DNA of 64,000 nt from Lewinellaceae bacterium (lineage in GTDB: Bacteria; Bacteroidota; Bacteroidia; Chitinophagales; Saprospiraceae): assembly GCA_016713985.1 (NCBI GenBank), contig JADJOD010000001.1:1-64000 (forward strand), given 5' to 3'. Positions 44,715-54,267 of the stretch are shown in pieces. Position 1 is the first letter of the stretch; each line of letters starts with the position of its first letter. The notes under the pieces were generated by a model, which was given only the letters and a program-made list of their open reading frames with translations, made no database searches and was not told the DNA's origin. The position numbers and the translations under genes are program-made.

Positions 44715-45827
44715 ATGCCGGAACCATTAAAAAACATCTTTTCCCGCCCGCTGATCGAACCCTTTGCCGGCGAAGTGCGGGCTGCCTGGCCCCGGTTCTC
44801 AACCCGGGCATTTTTAGACGACGTGTTTGACGCCGGCTGGGAAGCGCTCGAACTGAAACAGCGGATTCGCCGTATCAGCCTCGTTTTGCGCAAACACCTG
44901 CCGCCGGATTACCCGGAAGCGCTGGATATCGTCGTACAAACGACCCGGCGTTACCTGGCGCAACACGGCGAAAAACTCACGTTTGAATACACTTTTTTGC
45001 CTGATTTTGTGGAAATCCACGGCACAGATGCCCCCGACCACTCCATCCCGGCCCTCGAAACCATCACGCGCTGGTGCAGCGCCGAATTTGCGGTACGCCC
45101 CTTTCTCATCCGTTATCCCGGGCGGATGTACACCCAGATGCTCGCCTGGTCGCACCACACCAGCCCGATGGTGCGGCGCCTGAGCAGTGAAGGTATCCGC
45201 CCGCGACTGCCCTGGGGCATGGGTGTTCCGGCACTGAAACGCGACCCTTCTCCCATACTGCCTATCCTCGAAAATCTCAAAAACGACCCCGCCGAAACGG
45301 TGCGGCGCTCCGTAGCCAACAACCTCAATGACATCGCCAAAGAACACCCGGACCTGGTGCTCGGTATCGCGGCGCGCTGGCTCGGGCAGTCGCCGGAGAC
45401 GGACTGGATCGTACGGCATGCCTGCCGGGGCCTGCTGAAAAAAGGCAACGCAGCCGCGCTGGCACACTTTGGCTTTGAGCAGGGTGTGGCGGGTATCGAA
45501 ATTTCATCCCTGGCCTGTTCCGATGTGGTTCCCGTAGGCGGCCGCCTTCATTTTTCCTTTGTGGCCAAAAACACTTCCGGCCAGCCTGCGCAAATTCGGC
45601 TGGAATATGGCATCGAATATCAGACACTTTCGGGGAAAATATCTTCTAAAATATTCAAAATCAAAGAGATGGAATTACTGCCCGGGCAAACGGAATCCAT
45701 CGCCAGGCATCAAAGTTTTCAGGATTTTACGACACGAAAACACTATCCCGGCGTACATCGGCTGCGGGTTTTGGTGAACGGGAAGCAGATGATGGAGCGG
45801 GAATTCGTGGTAACGCGAACAGGGTAA
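44715..45827 (+). CDS. DNA alkylation repair protein (AlkC/AlkD-like HEAT repeats)
   Basis: A 370-residue protein of the AlkC/AlkD-like HEAT-repeat glycosylase group, recognised from HTSPMVRRLSSEGIRPRLPW and VRRSVANNLNDIAKEHPDL. These enzymes remove 3-methyladenine or other alkylated bases by cleaving the glycosidic bond without base flipping. The second half (from about residue 275) is a beta-rich extension (LHFSFVAKNTSGQPAQIRLE) seen in some long relatives. The start at 44715 (MPEPLKNIFSRP) is preferred over ATG at 44592, which adds 41 unlikely residues. It is divergent from radA, so two repair genes share one control region. Confidence 0.85.
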   Translation: MPEPLKNIFSRPLIEPFAGEVRAAWPRFSTRAFLDDVFDAGWEALELKQRIRRISLVLRKHLPPDYPEALDIVVQTTRRYLAQHGEKLTFEYTFLPDFVEIHGTDAPDHSIPALETITRWCSAEFAVRPFLIRYPGRMYTQMLAWSHHTSPMVRRLSSEGIRPRLPWGMGVPALKRDPSPILPILENLKNDPAETVRRSVANNLNDIAKEHPDLVLGIAARWLGQSPETDWIVRHACRGLLKKGNAAALAHFGFEQGVAGIEISSLACSDVVPVGGRLHFSFVAKNTSGQPAQIRLEYGIEYQTLSGKISSKIFKIKEMELLPGQTESIARHQSFQDFTTRKHYPGVHRLRVLVNGKQMMEREFVVTRTG

Positions 45828-45945
45828 CGCGGATAATTTCGGATTTACGCGAATGGGGATAACGTGGGTTCCGGCTGGATTTTGCAGTTTTGCACCGGTA
45901 TATCAAATCTGTATCTGCGTAAATCCGTTCCAAATCCGCGTTACC

Positions 45946-46980
45946 GTGTATCACATCTTCAAACCCCTGCTTTTTGCCCTTTCTCCCGAAACCGCCCACC
46001 GCGTTACGGTTTGGTTGCTCGATGCGGCGGCGGCGTTTCCACCCACACGTTGGCTGTTGCGCGTTATGTACCGGCATGATTCCGGGCGTTTGCAAAAAAA
46101 GGTGATGGGTCTGTCGTTTCCCAATCCCGTTGGCCTCGCGGCGGGTTTTGACAAAGACGGCAAACACATCGAAGGCCTGGCCTGCCTCGGATTTGGATTT
46201 ATCGAAGTCGGCACCGTGACGCCGCTGCCGCAGGACGGCAACCCGCGCCCACGCCTGTTCCGTTTACCCGCCGACCGGGCGTTGATCAACCGCATGGGTT
46301 TCAACAACGAAGGGCTGGAGGCCCTGGCCGGGCGTTTGAAAAAATGGCGGGAAAAAGGCGCTCCCGGCGGAGTACTGATCGGCGGCAACATCGGAAAAAA
46401 CAAAACAACGCCCAACGAAGCTGCAGAAAACGACTACCTGAAGTGTTTTGACGTGTTGTTCCCCTGGGTGGATTATTTTGTGGTCAACGTCAGTTCGCCC
46501 AACACTCCCGGGCTCCGCGAATTGCAGGAAAAAGAACCGCTCACCCGGCTTTTGACGCTGCTTCAGGATAAAAACAAAACGCACGCCACCCCAAAACCTA
46601 TCCTCCTGAAAATTGCTCCCGACCTGACCGATCACCAACTCGACGATATTGCCGGGATCATCCGGGCGACGGGTTTGGCCGGTGTAATCGCCACAAATAC
46701 AACGATTTCGAGAGCAAACTTGCAAACCGGCGACGCCGAAACAGCGGCTAAAGGCGCGGGCGGTCTGAGCGGCGCACCCGTACGCAACCGCGCCACGGCA
46801 GTAATCCGTTACCTGCGCGAAAAACTGGGAAAAGCATCCGTGATCATCGGCGTGGGCGGCATCGACTCGCCTGAATCGGCCCGGGAAAAACTCGACGCCG
46901 GAGCGGATTTGGTGCAGGTGTACACGGGTTTGGTGTATGAAGGGCCGGGGCTGGTGAAGCGAATTTTGAAATTCCTGTAA
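45946..46980 (+). CDS. pyrD: Dihydroorotate dehydrogenase (quinone), class 2
   Basis: A PyrD of about 344 residues that oxidises dihydroorotate to orotate in pyrimidine synthesis and passes electrons to membrane quinones. The class 2 N-terminal helix (YHIFKPLLFALSPETAHRVT) places it on the membrane. FMN/substrate motifs: FPNPVGLAAGFDKDGKHIEG, ALINRMGFNNEGLEAL, FVVNVSSPNTPGLRELQ (catalytic Ser), ILLKIAPDLTD, VIATNTTISR, IIGVGGIDSPESAREKL and VQVYTGLVYEGPGLV. The start at GTG 45946 matches the family; the open frame reaches 45853. An inverted repeat follows the stop. Confidence 0.95.
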   Translation: MYHIFKPLLFALSPETAHRVTVWLLDAAAAFPPTRWLLRVMYRHDSGRLQKKVMGLSFPNPVGLAAGFDKDGKHIEGLACLGFGFIEVGTVTPLPQDGNPRPRLFRLPADRALINRMGFNNEGLEALAGRLKKWREKGAPGGVLIGGNIGKNKTTPNEAAENDYLKCFDVLFPWVDYFVVNVSSPNTPGLRELQEKEPLTRLLTLLQDKNKTHATPKPILLKIAPDLTDHQLDDIAGIIRATGLAGVIATNTTISRANLQTGDAETAAKGAGGLSGAPVRNRATAVIRYLREKLGKASVIIGVGGIDSPESAREKLDAGADLVQVYTGLVYEGPGLVKRILKFL

Positions 46981-47035
46981 CACCAACCTCCGGTTGGTGC
47001 TGCACGACTTGCGTAATGCCAACCGGAGGTTGGTG
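46981..47035. repeat. Palindromic repeat (CACCAACCTCCGGTTGG)
   Basis: CACCAACCTCCGGTTGG (46981-46997) and its exact inverse (47019-47035) form 17-bp arms around a 21-nt loop, starting at the base after the pyrD stop. A shorter relative (CCAACCAGAGGTTGG) is at about 25280, before truA. It may act as terminator or mRNA-stabilising hairpin. Confidence 0.8.
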
Positions 47036-47050
47036 TTACAGGACCTGTTG

Positions 47051-47614
47051 ATGGACCATTTCCTCACACATATTCGCGGCCTCAGCCGCCTGTCCGAAGA
47101 CAGCCTGCAAGCTTTCGCCGCGTTGTGGAAGCCTTATTCATTGCCCAAAGGGCATTTTTTGGTGCGGGAAGGTGAAATATCGCGGCATTTTTATTACCTG
47201 AGTCGTGGCGCAGCGCGTATTTTTTACTACAAAAACGACAGGGAGGTGACCGAATACCTCACACTGGATGATTCGTTTTTCCTCTCCATTCTCAGTTTTT
47301 TCCGGCAGCAGCCCAGCCGGCTTATCATCCAGTTGCTGGAGCCGTCCGAACTGCTCGCTATCCACCACGACGATCTCATGCACCTGTGCGACCGCTACCA
47401 CGACGTGGAACGTTTGTTCCGGCTGATGCTCACGGAGTCGCTCATAATCTCCCAATACCGCGTGGATTCGCTGCAATTCGAAACCGCCGAACAACGGTAT
47501 AAAAACCTGATTACCAATCATCCGGATATTCTGCAACGTGTCCCGCTGACGTACATAGCGTCCTATCTCGGCGTCACGCTGGAAACTTTGAGCCGGATCA
47601 GGGCGGGGAAATAA
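47051..47614 (+). CDS. Crp/Fnr-family transcriptional regulator
   Basis: A 187-residue regulator with an N-terminal cyclic-nucleotide-binding-type beta barrel (SLPKGHFLVREGEISRHFYY, LSRGAARIFYYKNDREV, LEPSELLAIHHDDLM) and a C-terminal helix-turn-helix (VPLTYIASYLGVTLETLSRI). It lacks the Cys cluster of oxygen-sensing Fnr. The start at 47051 is right after the palindrome, preferred over the in-frame start at 46994. Target genes unknown; it may control its own or the pyrD message. Confidence 0.9.
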   Translation: MDHFLTHIRGLSRLSEDSLQAFAALWKPYSLPKGHFLVREGEISRHFYYLSRGAARIFYYKNDREVTEYLTLDDSFFLSILSFFRQQPSRLIIQLLEPSELLAIHHDDLMHLCDRYHDVERLFRLMLTESLIISQYRVDSLQFETAEQRYKNLITNHPDILQRVPLTYIASYLGVTLETLSRIRAGK

Positions 47615-47659
47615 ATGGGTGTTCAGGAAGGACGGAGAAGATAATCGGGAGGAATAAGG

Positions 47660-47808
47660 TTGTCTCGTAAGACATTGTACCTTGTAAATTGCACATTGAT
47701 CACTGTACATTTTTTTAATTTTTAACTAAATATCAATGATTTAAAGATTTAAAAAATTAATAATATAAAATTGTCAATGACAATGACCAATTTTTAATGA
47801 CTTACGAG
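47660..47808. other. AT-rich segment bounded by an inverted repeat
   Basis: About 100 bp of almost pure A/T (47700-47790) lies between TCTCGTAAG (47664-47672) and CTTACGAG (about 47801-47808). It lies between the regulator gene and the T9SS protein gene at 47862. It may be a promoter region or a protein-binding, easily melted site. No gene is seen in it. Confidence 0.4.
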
Positions 47809-47861
47809 GCGCCCTCATCCTATCTTAGCTTAATTCCTTACAAAACACACCCGTAACAACC

Positions 47862-50060
47862 ATGAAAAGCGCCCGCTTGACCCTCGCCTGTATGGGCTTG
47901 TTTTTAACCCTGAAAATATATGCTCAATGCCCCCCGCAGGGTATGCCTTTACCCGGAAACAACTGTCCGTCTGCACCTGTCTTTTGTGGAAACCTCGACG
48001 GTTATTGCGCGACGGTTAATAACAACAATCCAACCCAGGCCTTTCCCGGCTGCACGGGTTTTCAACTGAACAACGACGAATGGCTGGCTTTTTTTGCCGG
48101 TTCGACCACCATTACCTTGCGGATAACTCCTTCCAACTGCACGGTCGACAGCGTAGCGAACACGGGGCTTCAGGGTGGCATTTATTCCGTTTGTGGTACC
48201 CCCTGGATTCCGAAGGACTTGCAATGTGTCTGCACGGAAAGTCCCTTTATCCTGAGCGCCAACAACTTTGAAATCGGCCAGTTATACCACCTCGTGATCG
48301 ACGGCTGCGGCCTCAATACCTGTGATTTTTCCATCGAAGTGCTGGCCGGTTCGACGCTTGGTTTCCCGCCCGCCGATCCGGGGCCCATCACCGGGCCGGC
48401 GCAGGTTTGCCGGAACTCCATTTCGAATTTTTCCATTCTTCCGGTAGTCGGCGCGGGCACTTATTCCTGGACGCTTACCCCTGCCGACGCGGGAATCATC
48501 ACCGGAAGCAGCCCGGATATCACAGTGGCATGGGGAGACTCCCTCAACATCGACACGGCCCTGCTGTGCGTCACAACCAGCAATGTGTGTTTCGCCAATA
48601 CAACACCTTCGTGTACGCCGGTTGCCCTGACTTCCGGGCAGGCGCCCACCCTGGTTGTTTCCGGCGGCGGGGTATTATGCGCGGGAACAAATGGAACGGC
48701 GGATGTCGTTTTTGAATTTACGGGCACGCCGCCCTGGCTGTTTTCATACCAATACAACGGCATCCCGCAGCCGCCGATTTTAACTTCGGAGAACCCGTAT
48801 GTGCTGGCGGTAAATCAGCCGGGCGTTTATTCGCCGCAAAATGTCGGCAGCGGCACATGCGCCGGCGCCGTTTCGGGGTTCGCCCCGGTCACCGAATCGA
48901 ATATTACAGCGTCGTTTACAACAACAGCTGCCCATTGCGGGTCCAATGACGGCGGGATAAGCCTCACGGTCAGCGGCGGGAACCCTCCCTATTCTTTTCT
49001 CTGGTCGACCTTGCAAACCACTGATTATCTGGGAAATATCCCTGCGGGGGCTTACTCCGTCACGATAAGTGATACGAATGGCTGTTCCAGGGTGCTGACG
49101 ATTCAGGTGCCGTATGTGCCCACAGCGATCAACATCACCTGCCCGCCGGCCGTTCAGGTATTGGGCGGTTTGCCGGCAGCGGTCAGTTATGACCTGCCGG
49201 TGGCGACGAGCGACTGTGCGTGCCCCGGTGTTGCGCTGGCGCTGACGGAAGGGCCGGCGCCGGGAAATATTTTCCAAACGGGCGCAACCCAGGTTTGTTA
49301 TACGGCAAAAGACAGTTGCGGTGGTACCGCCAGTTGTTGTTTTGAAGTAAATATTCCTGAAATACCACCTTGTTCCGCAAAAACGAGCGGATGTGTCGGG
49401 TATGAATTGCTGGACATTACCCTCGACGCATCCGGGAATAAAAGATACCGTTTCCGGGTAAGGAATAATTGTCCCGAAAAGTTGATCTATTCGGCTTTTC
49501 AGTTGCCAAACGGCGCGGTGGCCGTGTCGCCGCCGGATAATTCGGTTTATACCTCGCCGGCGGGGCGGCAATATGTGGTGCGCAACCCCAATAATTCGCC
49601 GTTTTACTCGATCCGTTTCCAATCTCTGTCGGACAGCATCGCCGGCGGGGAGTCGGATATTTTCGAATATACCCTGAAACCGCAGTCCCAGCCGTCGTAC
49701 ATCCACGTTACTTCCCGAATAGAGCCGCAGGTTTTTTACGACGTGTATCTCGGCGCCGCCAATTGCCCGGTGCAGATGCCCCCGCCGGCCTTTCGCGCTG
49801 CACCGGTATCCTCTTTCCGGATTTTCCCGAACCCGGTGACCGGCGTATTGTATGCCGATCTGTCGGCCTGGCAGGAAGAAGAGGTACAAATTCAGGTATT
49901 CGACAGCCGCCGGCAGCGGGTATTCCGCTTTGCAGAAAATGCCGGCGCTACTGCCCGGGCGATTTCATTGCCTGCGGAAATGGCCAACGGGCTTTACTTT
50001 TTCGAGGTCGTCGCCAAAAACGGGGAGCGGCAGGTGGCGCGGTTTGTCCTGATGCGGTAA
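47862..50060 (+). CDS. Cys-rich secreted protein with SprB-like repeat and T9SS sorting domain
   Basis: A 732-residue secreted protein with a signal peptide (MKSARLTLACMGLFLTLKIYA). The first 160 residues are rich in paired cysteines (CPPQGMPLPGNNCPSAPVFC). A PKD-like part (TYSWTLTPADAGIITGSSPD) and an SprB-type repeat (NDGGISLTVSGGNPPYSFLW, SVTISDTNGC) follow. A HYR-like domain (INITCPPAVQVLGGLPAAVS) comes next and a T9SS type A C-terminus closes the protein (FRIFPNPVTGVLYADLS, GLYFFEVVAKNGERQVARFV). It should be exported and attached to the cell surface. Its stop lies 3 bp from the end of the converging TPR gene. Confidence 0.85.
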   Translation: MKSARLTLACMGLFLTLKIYAQCPPQGMPLPGNNCPSAPVFCGNLDGYCATVNNNNPTQAFPGCTGFQLNNDEWLAFFAGSTTITLRITPSNCTVDSVANTGLQGGIYSVCGTPWIPKDLQCVCTESPFILSANNFEIGQLYHLVIDGCGLNTCDFSIEVLAGSTLGFPPADPGPITGPAQVCRNSISNFSILPVVGAGTYSWTLTPADAGIITGSSPDITVAWGDSLNIDTALLCVTTSNVCFANTTPSCTPVALTSGQAPTLVVSGGGVLCAGTNGTADVVFEFTGTPPWLFSYQYNGIPQPPILTSENPYVLAVNQPGVYSPQNVGSGTCAGAVSGFAPVTESNITASFTTTAAHCGSNDGGISLTVSGGNPPYSFLWSTLQTTDYLGNIPAGAYSVTISDTNGCSRVLTIQVPYVPTAINITCPPAVQVLGGLPAAVSYDLPVATSDCACPGVALALTEGPAPGNIFQTGATQVCYTAKDSCGGTASCCFEVNIPEIPPCSAKTSGCVGYELLDITLDASGNKRYRFRVRNNCPEKLIYSAFQLPNGAVAVSPPDNSVYTSPAGRQYVVRNPNNSPFYSIRFQSLSDSIAGGESDIFEYTLKPQSQPSYIHVTSRIEPQVFYDVYLGAANCPVQMPPPAFRAAPVSSFRIFPNPVTGVLYADLSAWQEEEVQIQVFDSRRQRVFRFAENAGATARAISLPAEMANGLYFFEVVAKNGERQVARFVLMR

Positions 50061-50063
50061 CGG

Positions 50064-51881
50064 TTACTGCACTTTATCCCCCCTTAAAATCCGGAACCGT
50101 TTGCGCGCGTCCACGGCGAACACACTGCCCGAATAATCGATAAATATCTTTTCGTACAGGGTTTTCGCTTTTTCCGGGTCGTTGAGTTTGAATTCGTACA
50201 AATAGCCGAGCGCGTAAAGTGCGTTGTCGGCGCGAATTTCTTCCGGGTATTTTTCGCCTACTTCCTTGTACAACGCGGCGGCTTTTTCGTAGTCGCGTTT
50301 TTTCTCGTACACCTGCGCTTCGAGATACAGGATGTCGTCTTGCAGGGAATGTTCGGGAAAATTGCGGCGGAGGGTGTCGAGTTTCAGGAATGCTTCGGCA
50401 AAGCGGTTTTGGAACACCATCATTTCCGCGGCGGAATAAAGCGAGATGGCCTCGGCGGTGGTGTCGAGGTTGAGGTTGTCCATGATAAACACCGAGAGAT
50501 CGAGGGCGTCGTTGGCGATGAGTTTGGATGTGGACGCCTTGAGCACGTTGAATTGCGCCTGCGACCATTGGAAGTCGCCGTTGAAATAGGACAGTCGCGC
50601 GTTTTTAAAACGGGCTTCCTGGCCGATCTGTTCCTCTTTAAATTCTTTATCGACCTGGCTGTACAGGAGGGTGCTTTCCCAGATATCGCCGTGCATCAGG
50701 TAATAATCGGCGAGGTTGATCTTCGTCCGGGCCAGTTGTTCGCGGTCGAGGCCGGGCGACTGCTTGAGTTCTTCCAGCAGGGCGATAGCCTTTGGTAAGT
50801 TGTTGATATAGAGTGCTTCCAGGTCGGCGAGTTGTAATACGATGAAAGAGGTTTGTTTGCCTTTTCCATAGTGGGAAAGGAAGTTTTCGTACTCCGTTTC
50901 CAGCAGTTTCAGGTCTTCCTGCGAATAGTCGAATCCTTCGGTCACCTTTTTGCGGCGGCATTCCATGGCTTCCCGTTTCGCTTCGAAAAAGAAGGGATTT
51001 AACTGGCCTTTTTCGGCGACGATATAGTCGTAACCCGCGATGGCGGTATCATAGTCTTTGGCGTCGGCGGCATCGTTGGAAAGGTTGTAGATACGTTGTC
51101 CGTTTTCGTCGAGCCGTTTGTCGAGGGCTTTGTATTGGCGCAGGGCGCTTTTAAAATCCTTGCGTTGCACGAACGACCAGGCCAGCAGTTCCACGAGGTC
51201 CGGATTTTCGTCGGTCTGGATACGCGCATACAATTGAGTTTGAAGTTCGGTAAAGTCCGACGAAGAGAGGTAGCGCGCAAGCAGGGTCTGGATCGTATAT
51301 ATTTTGCCGGGGTCGGCTACGAGTGAATTCAGGTAATATTCGATCATTTTGGCCGGTTCCCCTTTCCGGCGGTAAAGTTCGCCGAGGTTAAACGCGAAAC
51401 GATTGGGGTCTTTCAACAATTTGGATCCGCGTTCATAAACCTGGGTGGCCAGTTCGTATTTACCATTGTTCATAAACAGGGAAGCCAGGCGGTTGACCGA
51501 CACGTAATCGGGGGCCATTTTTTCGATTGCGCGTTCGTATTGGGCTTTTGCTTCGTCGGTTTTTTCCTGGCGCTCGAACAGGTTGCCGTAAGTCACGTAC
51601 AGCGACACGTTTTCAGGCGACTTTTTCAGTTGTTTTTTGATGGCTTTTTCACACTCGGCGTATTGTTCGAGGTTGAGCAGGCAATCGACGTAGCGGCTGA
51701 AAAACATATCGCTGTGCTCGTCGCTTTCCAGCAACTGACCGTACAGGGTGGCGGCTTTCTGGTATTCGCCGTTTTGATAATACTGGTTTGCCAGATCGAG
51801 GTTTTGCGCCCCGGCGGTAAAGGTATGGAGGCTAAAAAACAAGGCGATAAACGCTCCAAGGGGCAATACGCGACTTTTCAT
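50064..51881 (-). CDS. Periplasmic TPR-repeat protein
   Basis: A 605-residue protein with a signal peptide (MKSRVLPLGAFIALFFSLHT, cleaved after GAQ) followed by many TPR-like helix pairs (LDLANQYYQNGEYQKAATLY, YVTYGNLFERQEKTDEAKAQY, NRLASLFMNNGKYELATQVY, and the closing NALYALGYLYEFKLNDPEKA). TPR proteins act as scaffolds. This one, in the periplasm, may hold envelope or cell-division complexes; no further domain is visible. It converges with the secreted protein gene (3-bp gap) and is divergent from the DUF4838 gene. Confidence 0.85.
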   Translation of the reverse strand: MKSRVLPLGAFIALFFSLHTFTAGAQNLDLANQYYQNGEYQKAATLYGQLLESDEHSDMFFSRYVDCLLNLEQYAECEKAIKKQLKKSPENVSLYVTYGNLFERQEKTDEAKAQYERAIEKMAPDYVSVNRLASLFMNNGKYELATQVYERGSKLLKDPNRFAFNLGELYRRKGEPAKMIEYYLNSLVADPGKIYTIQTLLARYLSSSDFTELQTQLYARIQTDENPDLVELLAWSFVQRKDFKSALRQYKALDKRLDENGQRIYNLSNDAADAKDYDTAIAGYDYIVAEKGQLNPFFFEAKREAMECRRKKVTEGFDYSQEDLKLLETEYENFLSHYGKGKQTSFIVLQLADLEALYINNLPKAIALLEELKQSPGLDREQLARTKINLADYYLMHGDIWESTLLYSQVDKEFKEEQIGQEARFKNARLSYFNGDFQWSQAQFNVLKASTSKLIANDALDLSVFIMDNLNLDTTAEAISLYSAAEMMVFQNRFAEAFLKLDTLRRNFPEHSLQDDILYLEAQVYEKKRDYEKAAALYKEVGEKYPEEIRADNALYALGYLYEFKLNDPEKAKTLYEKIFIDYSGSVFAVDARKRFRILRGDKVQ

Positions 51882-52040
51882 GTGTTCAAATCTTGATCAT
51901 TGATGATGCAGACTGCAAAAGTAAGGGGAATAACGTTTCCGGGGCGGATTGTGTTTTAAACACCGCCAAATAGCAGATTTTCGAAGACGAATGCGGCGTT
52001 ATAAAAATTTAGCGTCGTTTTGAAGCGCTATTTTTGCCGG

Positions 52041-54230
52041 ATGAGAACACTCCTCTTTCTTTTTTGCTGCCTTGCCGCCGCCGTTATTGATGCGCAAAAA
52101 CCGCTTGCTGTGGTGTTGGGCCCCAGCCCCGCCGCATCCGACGCGCGGGCTGCACGCGTATTGCAGGGTTATTTGCAAAAAATAACCGGACAGGCGGTGC
52201 CCATAGAAACAAAGCGGTCGGCGCCGGCTCAATACGCCCCGTTGTTTATCGGGGCGCACCCGGCCTTGAAAAAATTCGGCCTGGAGCCGCCGCCGGAACT
52301 GCCGGAAGACGCTTATTCGCTGCAAGGAAAAAACGGCGCATTTGCTATTTCCGGGGGTGGAGAAATGGGGGTGGAATATGGTGTGTATACGCTGCTCGAA
52401 GTACTCGGCTGCCGCAAATACAGCCCGCGCGACTCGTTTATTCCGCAAATAAAAAACCTGCAACTGCCTGATTATCTGTACAAAACAGAAGCGCCGGCAT
52501 TTCCTTACCGCGAACTTTGGTACGAACCGGCTTTCAACGAAAGCTGGGCGCGCTGGCACAAACTGAAAACCAACCCGAAGAAAAACGAGGAATGGGGCCT
52601 GTTTGTCCACACCTTCCACCAGTTGTGCCCTGAAAAAGAGTATTTCGCGGCGCATCCGGAGTATTTTACCTGGAACGGCCAGCAATATTCGCCCGGACAA
52701 TTGTGCCTGTCCAACGACACCGTAAAACAAATCGTCATCAATTCATTGCGCGGGCACATTCGCAAAAAACCTGCGGCAAAATACTGGTCGGTCAGCCAAA
52801 ACGACAATTATGACTACTGTAAATGTGCACGTTGTGCGGCGTCCGACGCCCGTTACGGCGGCCCGGCAGGCACCTTGCTCGCTTTTGTCAACGAGGTGGC
52901 CGCCGCTTTTCCCGACAAAACGATCTCGACGCTGGCATACCAGTATACGCGCCGGGCGCCGAAAGGCATCCGGCCGGCCGGCAACGTGAGCATTTGCCTG
53001 TGCAGCATCGAATGTAATCGGGGCCAAAGTATCGAAGAGGGTTGCGCCGATTTTGCGCGCGATGTGCAGGAATGGTCGCAACTAACTGAGAATCTGATGA
53101 TTTGGGATTACGTGGTGCAGTTTCGCAGTTATGTCAGCCCCTTCCCCAACTGGCATACCCTGCAACCCAACCTCCGGTTTTTCCAGAAAAACGGGGTAAA
53201 AATGATGTTCGAACAGGGTTCCGGGCGCGACCGCTCCGAATTCTCCGATATGCGCGCTTACCTGCTGGCCAAACTGATGTGGAACCCGCAGGCCAATATG
53301 GATTCCATCCTGACGGATTTTGGAGACGGGTATTACGGCGCGGCGCGGCCGGTGGTCTGGAATTACGTTCACCGGCTGACGACGGCCGTGCTCGGCGGCG
53401 ACAAACAACTGACTATTTACAACATCCCGCAAAACGAAGCTTTTCTCGAATCCGCCCAACTGGACCTGTGGCCGGAAGAACTCCGGCAATGCCTGATGGC
53501 CGGCCGCAACGATACATCGTACCGGGACCGCATCGCCGGGGCTTTTTTACCCGCTTTGTTTGCACAATTAGAGCGGGCAAAAACCGACAGTTCGCGTTTA
53601 TCCGAGATGCTTCGCTGGGAACCGGCTCAACTCGACAAAACCTTGCGCGCGTTTTCAGAAGGCTGCGCTCACGCAGGTATCCGCAATCTTCACGAGGGCG
53701 GCTATACCCCCGAGCAATACCGGCTTGATTATCTGGCTTTTATGGATAACATGCGCCGGGCTTCCAAGTCGCGCACAACGACCATACATTTATCTGTTCC
53801 GGCTTCCCCGGCCTACGAAAAGGGGAATCCGGCCGAACTTGTCAACCGCCTCACCGGTGAAACGGACTATCGTTTCAACTGGCTGGGGTTCCAGGGCAAC
53901 GATTTGCAGGCTACGCTGCAACTATCTGCCGATACCTGCACCCTGATCTCGGTATCGTTTCTCCAGGACCAGCAATCCTGGGTCTTTTTCCCGGAGAAGG
54001 TGGTGTTTGAAACTTCCGACGACGGCGAACATTTCCAACCCGTTCACGAGGAAAAAATTGTTGTAAAAGCCGACGGCAAAAAATCAATTCGCAGGGTGGA
54101 AACAAGTTTTCCGGCCCGGCCGGTGCGCTCCGTTCGCGTCACGGCGATCAGCCTGAAAACCTGTCCGCCCTGGCACAGTTGCACCGGCAATCCCTGCTGG
54201 ATTTTTGCAGACGAGATTGTGGTAAAATGA
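52041..54230 (+). CDS. DUF4838-domain (alpha-glucuronidase-like) secreted protein
   Basis: A 729-residue secreted protein of the DUF4838 group. After the signal peptide (MRTLLFLFCCLAAAVIDAQ) comes a GH20/GH67-like N-terminal domain (AARVLQGYLQKITGQAVPIE, GVEYGVYTLLEVLGCRKYSP). A TIM-barrel-like part (YWSVSQNDNYDYCKCARCAA, STLAYQYTRRAPKGIRPAG) and a C-terminal F5/8-type beta domain (VFFPEKVVFETSDDGEHFQP, RPVRSVRVTAISLK) follow. Relatives are glucuronidase-like but unproven enzymes. Candidate acids are in the QND...YDY segment. The start at 52041 begins the signal peptide; ATG at 52020 adds MKRYFCR. It converges with the OmpA-family gene. Confidence 0.8.
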   Translation: MRTLLFLFCCLAAAVIDAQKPLAVVLGPSPAASDARAARVLQGYLQKITGQAVPIETKRSAPAQYAPLFIGAHPALKKFGLEPPPELPEDAYSLQGKNGAFAISGGGEMGVEYGVYTLLEVLGCRKYSPRDSFIPQIKNLQLPDYLYKTEAPAFPYRELWYEPAFNESWARWHKLKTNPKKNEEWGLFVHTFHQLCPEKEYFAAHPEYFTWNGQQYSPGQLCLSNDTVKQIVINSLRGHIRKKPAAKYWSVSQNDNYDYCKCARCAASDARYGGPAGTLLAFVNEVAAAFPDKTISTLAYQYTRRAPKGIRPAGNVSICLCSIECNRGQSIEEGCADFARDVQEWSQLTENLMIWDYVVQFRSYVSPFPNWHTLQPNLRFFQKNGVKMMFEQGSGRDRSEFSDMRAYLLAKLMWNPQANMDSILTDFGDGYYGAARPVVWNYVHRLTTAVLGGDKQLTIYNIPQNEAFLESAQLDLWPEELRQCLMAGRNDTSYRDRIAGAFLPALFAQLERAKTDSSRLSEMLRWEPAQLDKTLRAFSEGCAHAGIRNLHEGGYTPEQYRLDYLAFMDNMRRASKSRTTTIHLSVPASPAYEKGNPAELVNRLTGETDYRFNWLGFQGNDLQATLQLSADTCTLISVSFLQDQQSWVFFPEKVVFETSDDGEHFQPVHEEKIVVKADGKKSIRRVETSFPARPVRSVRVTAISLKTCPPWHSCTGNPCWIFADEIVVK

Positions 54231-54267
54231 ACCATCCTTATAAACGAGGCGCCCGGAACGGCGCGAT

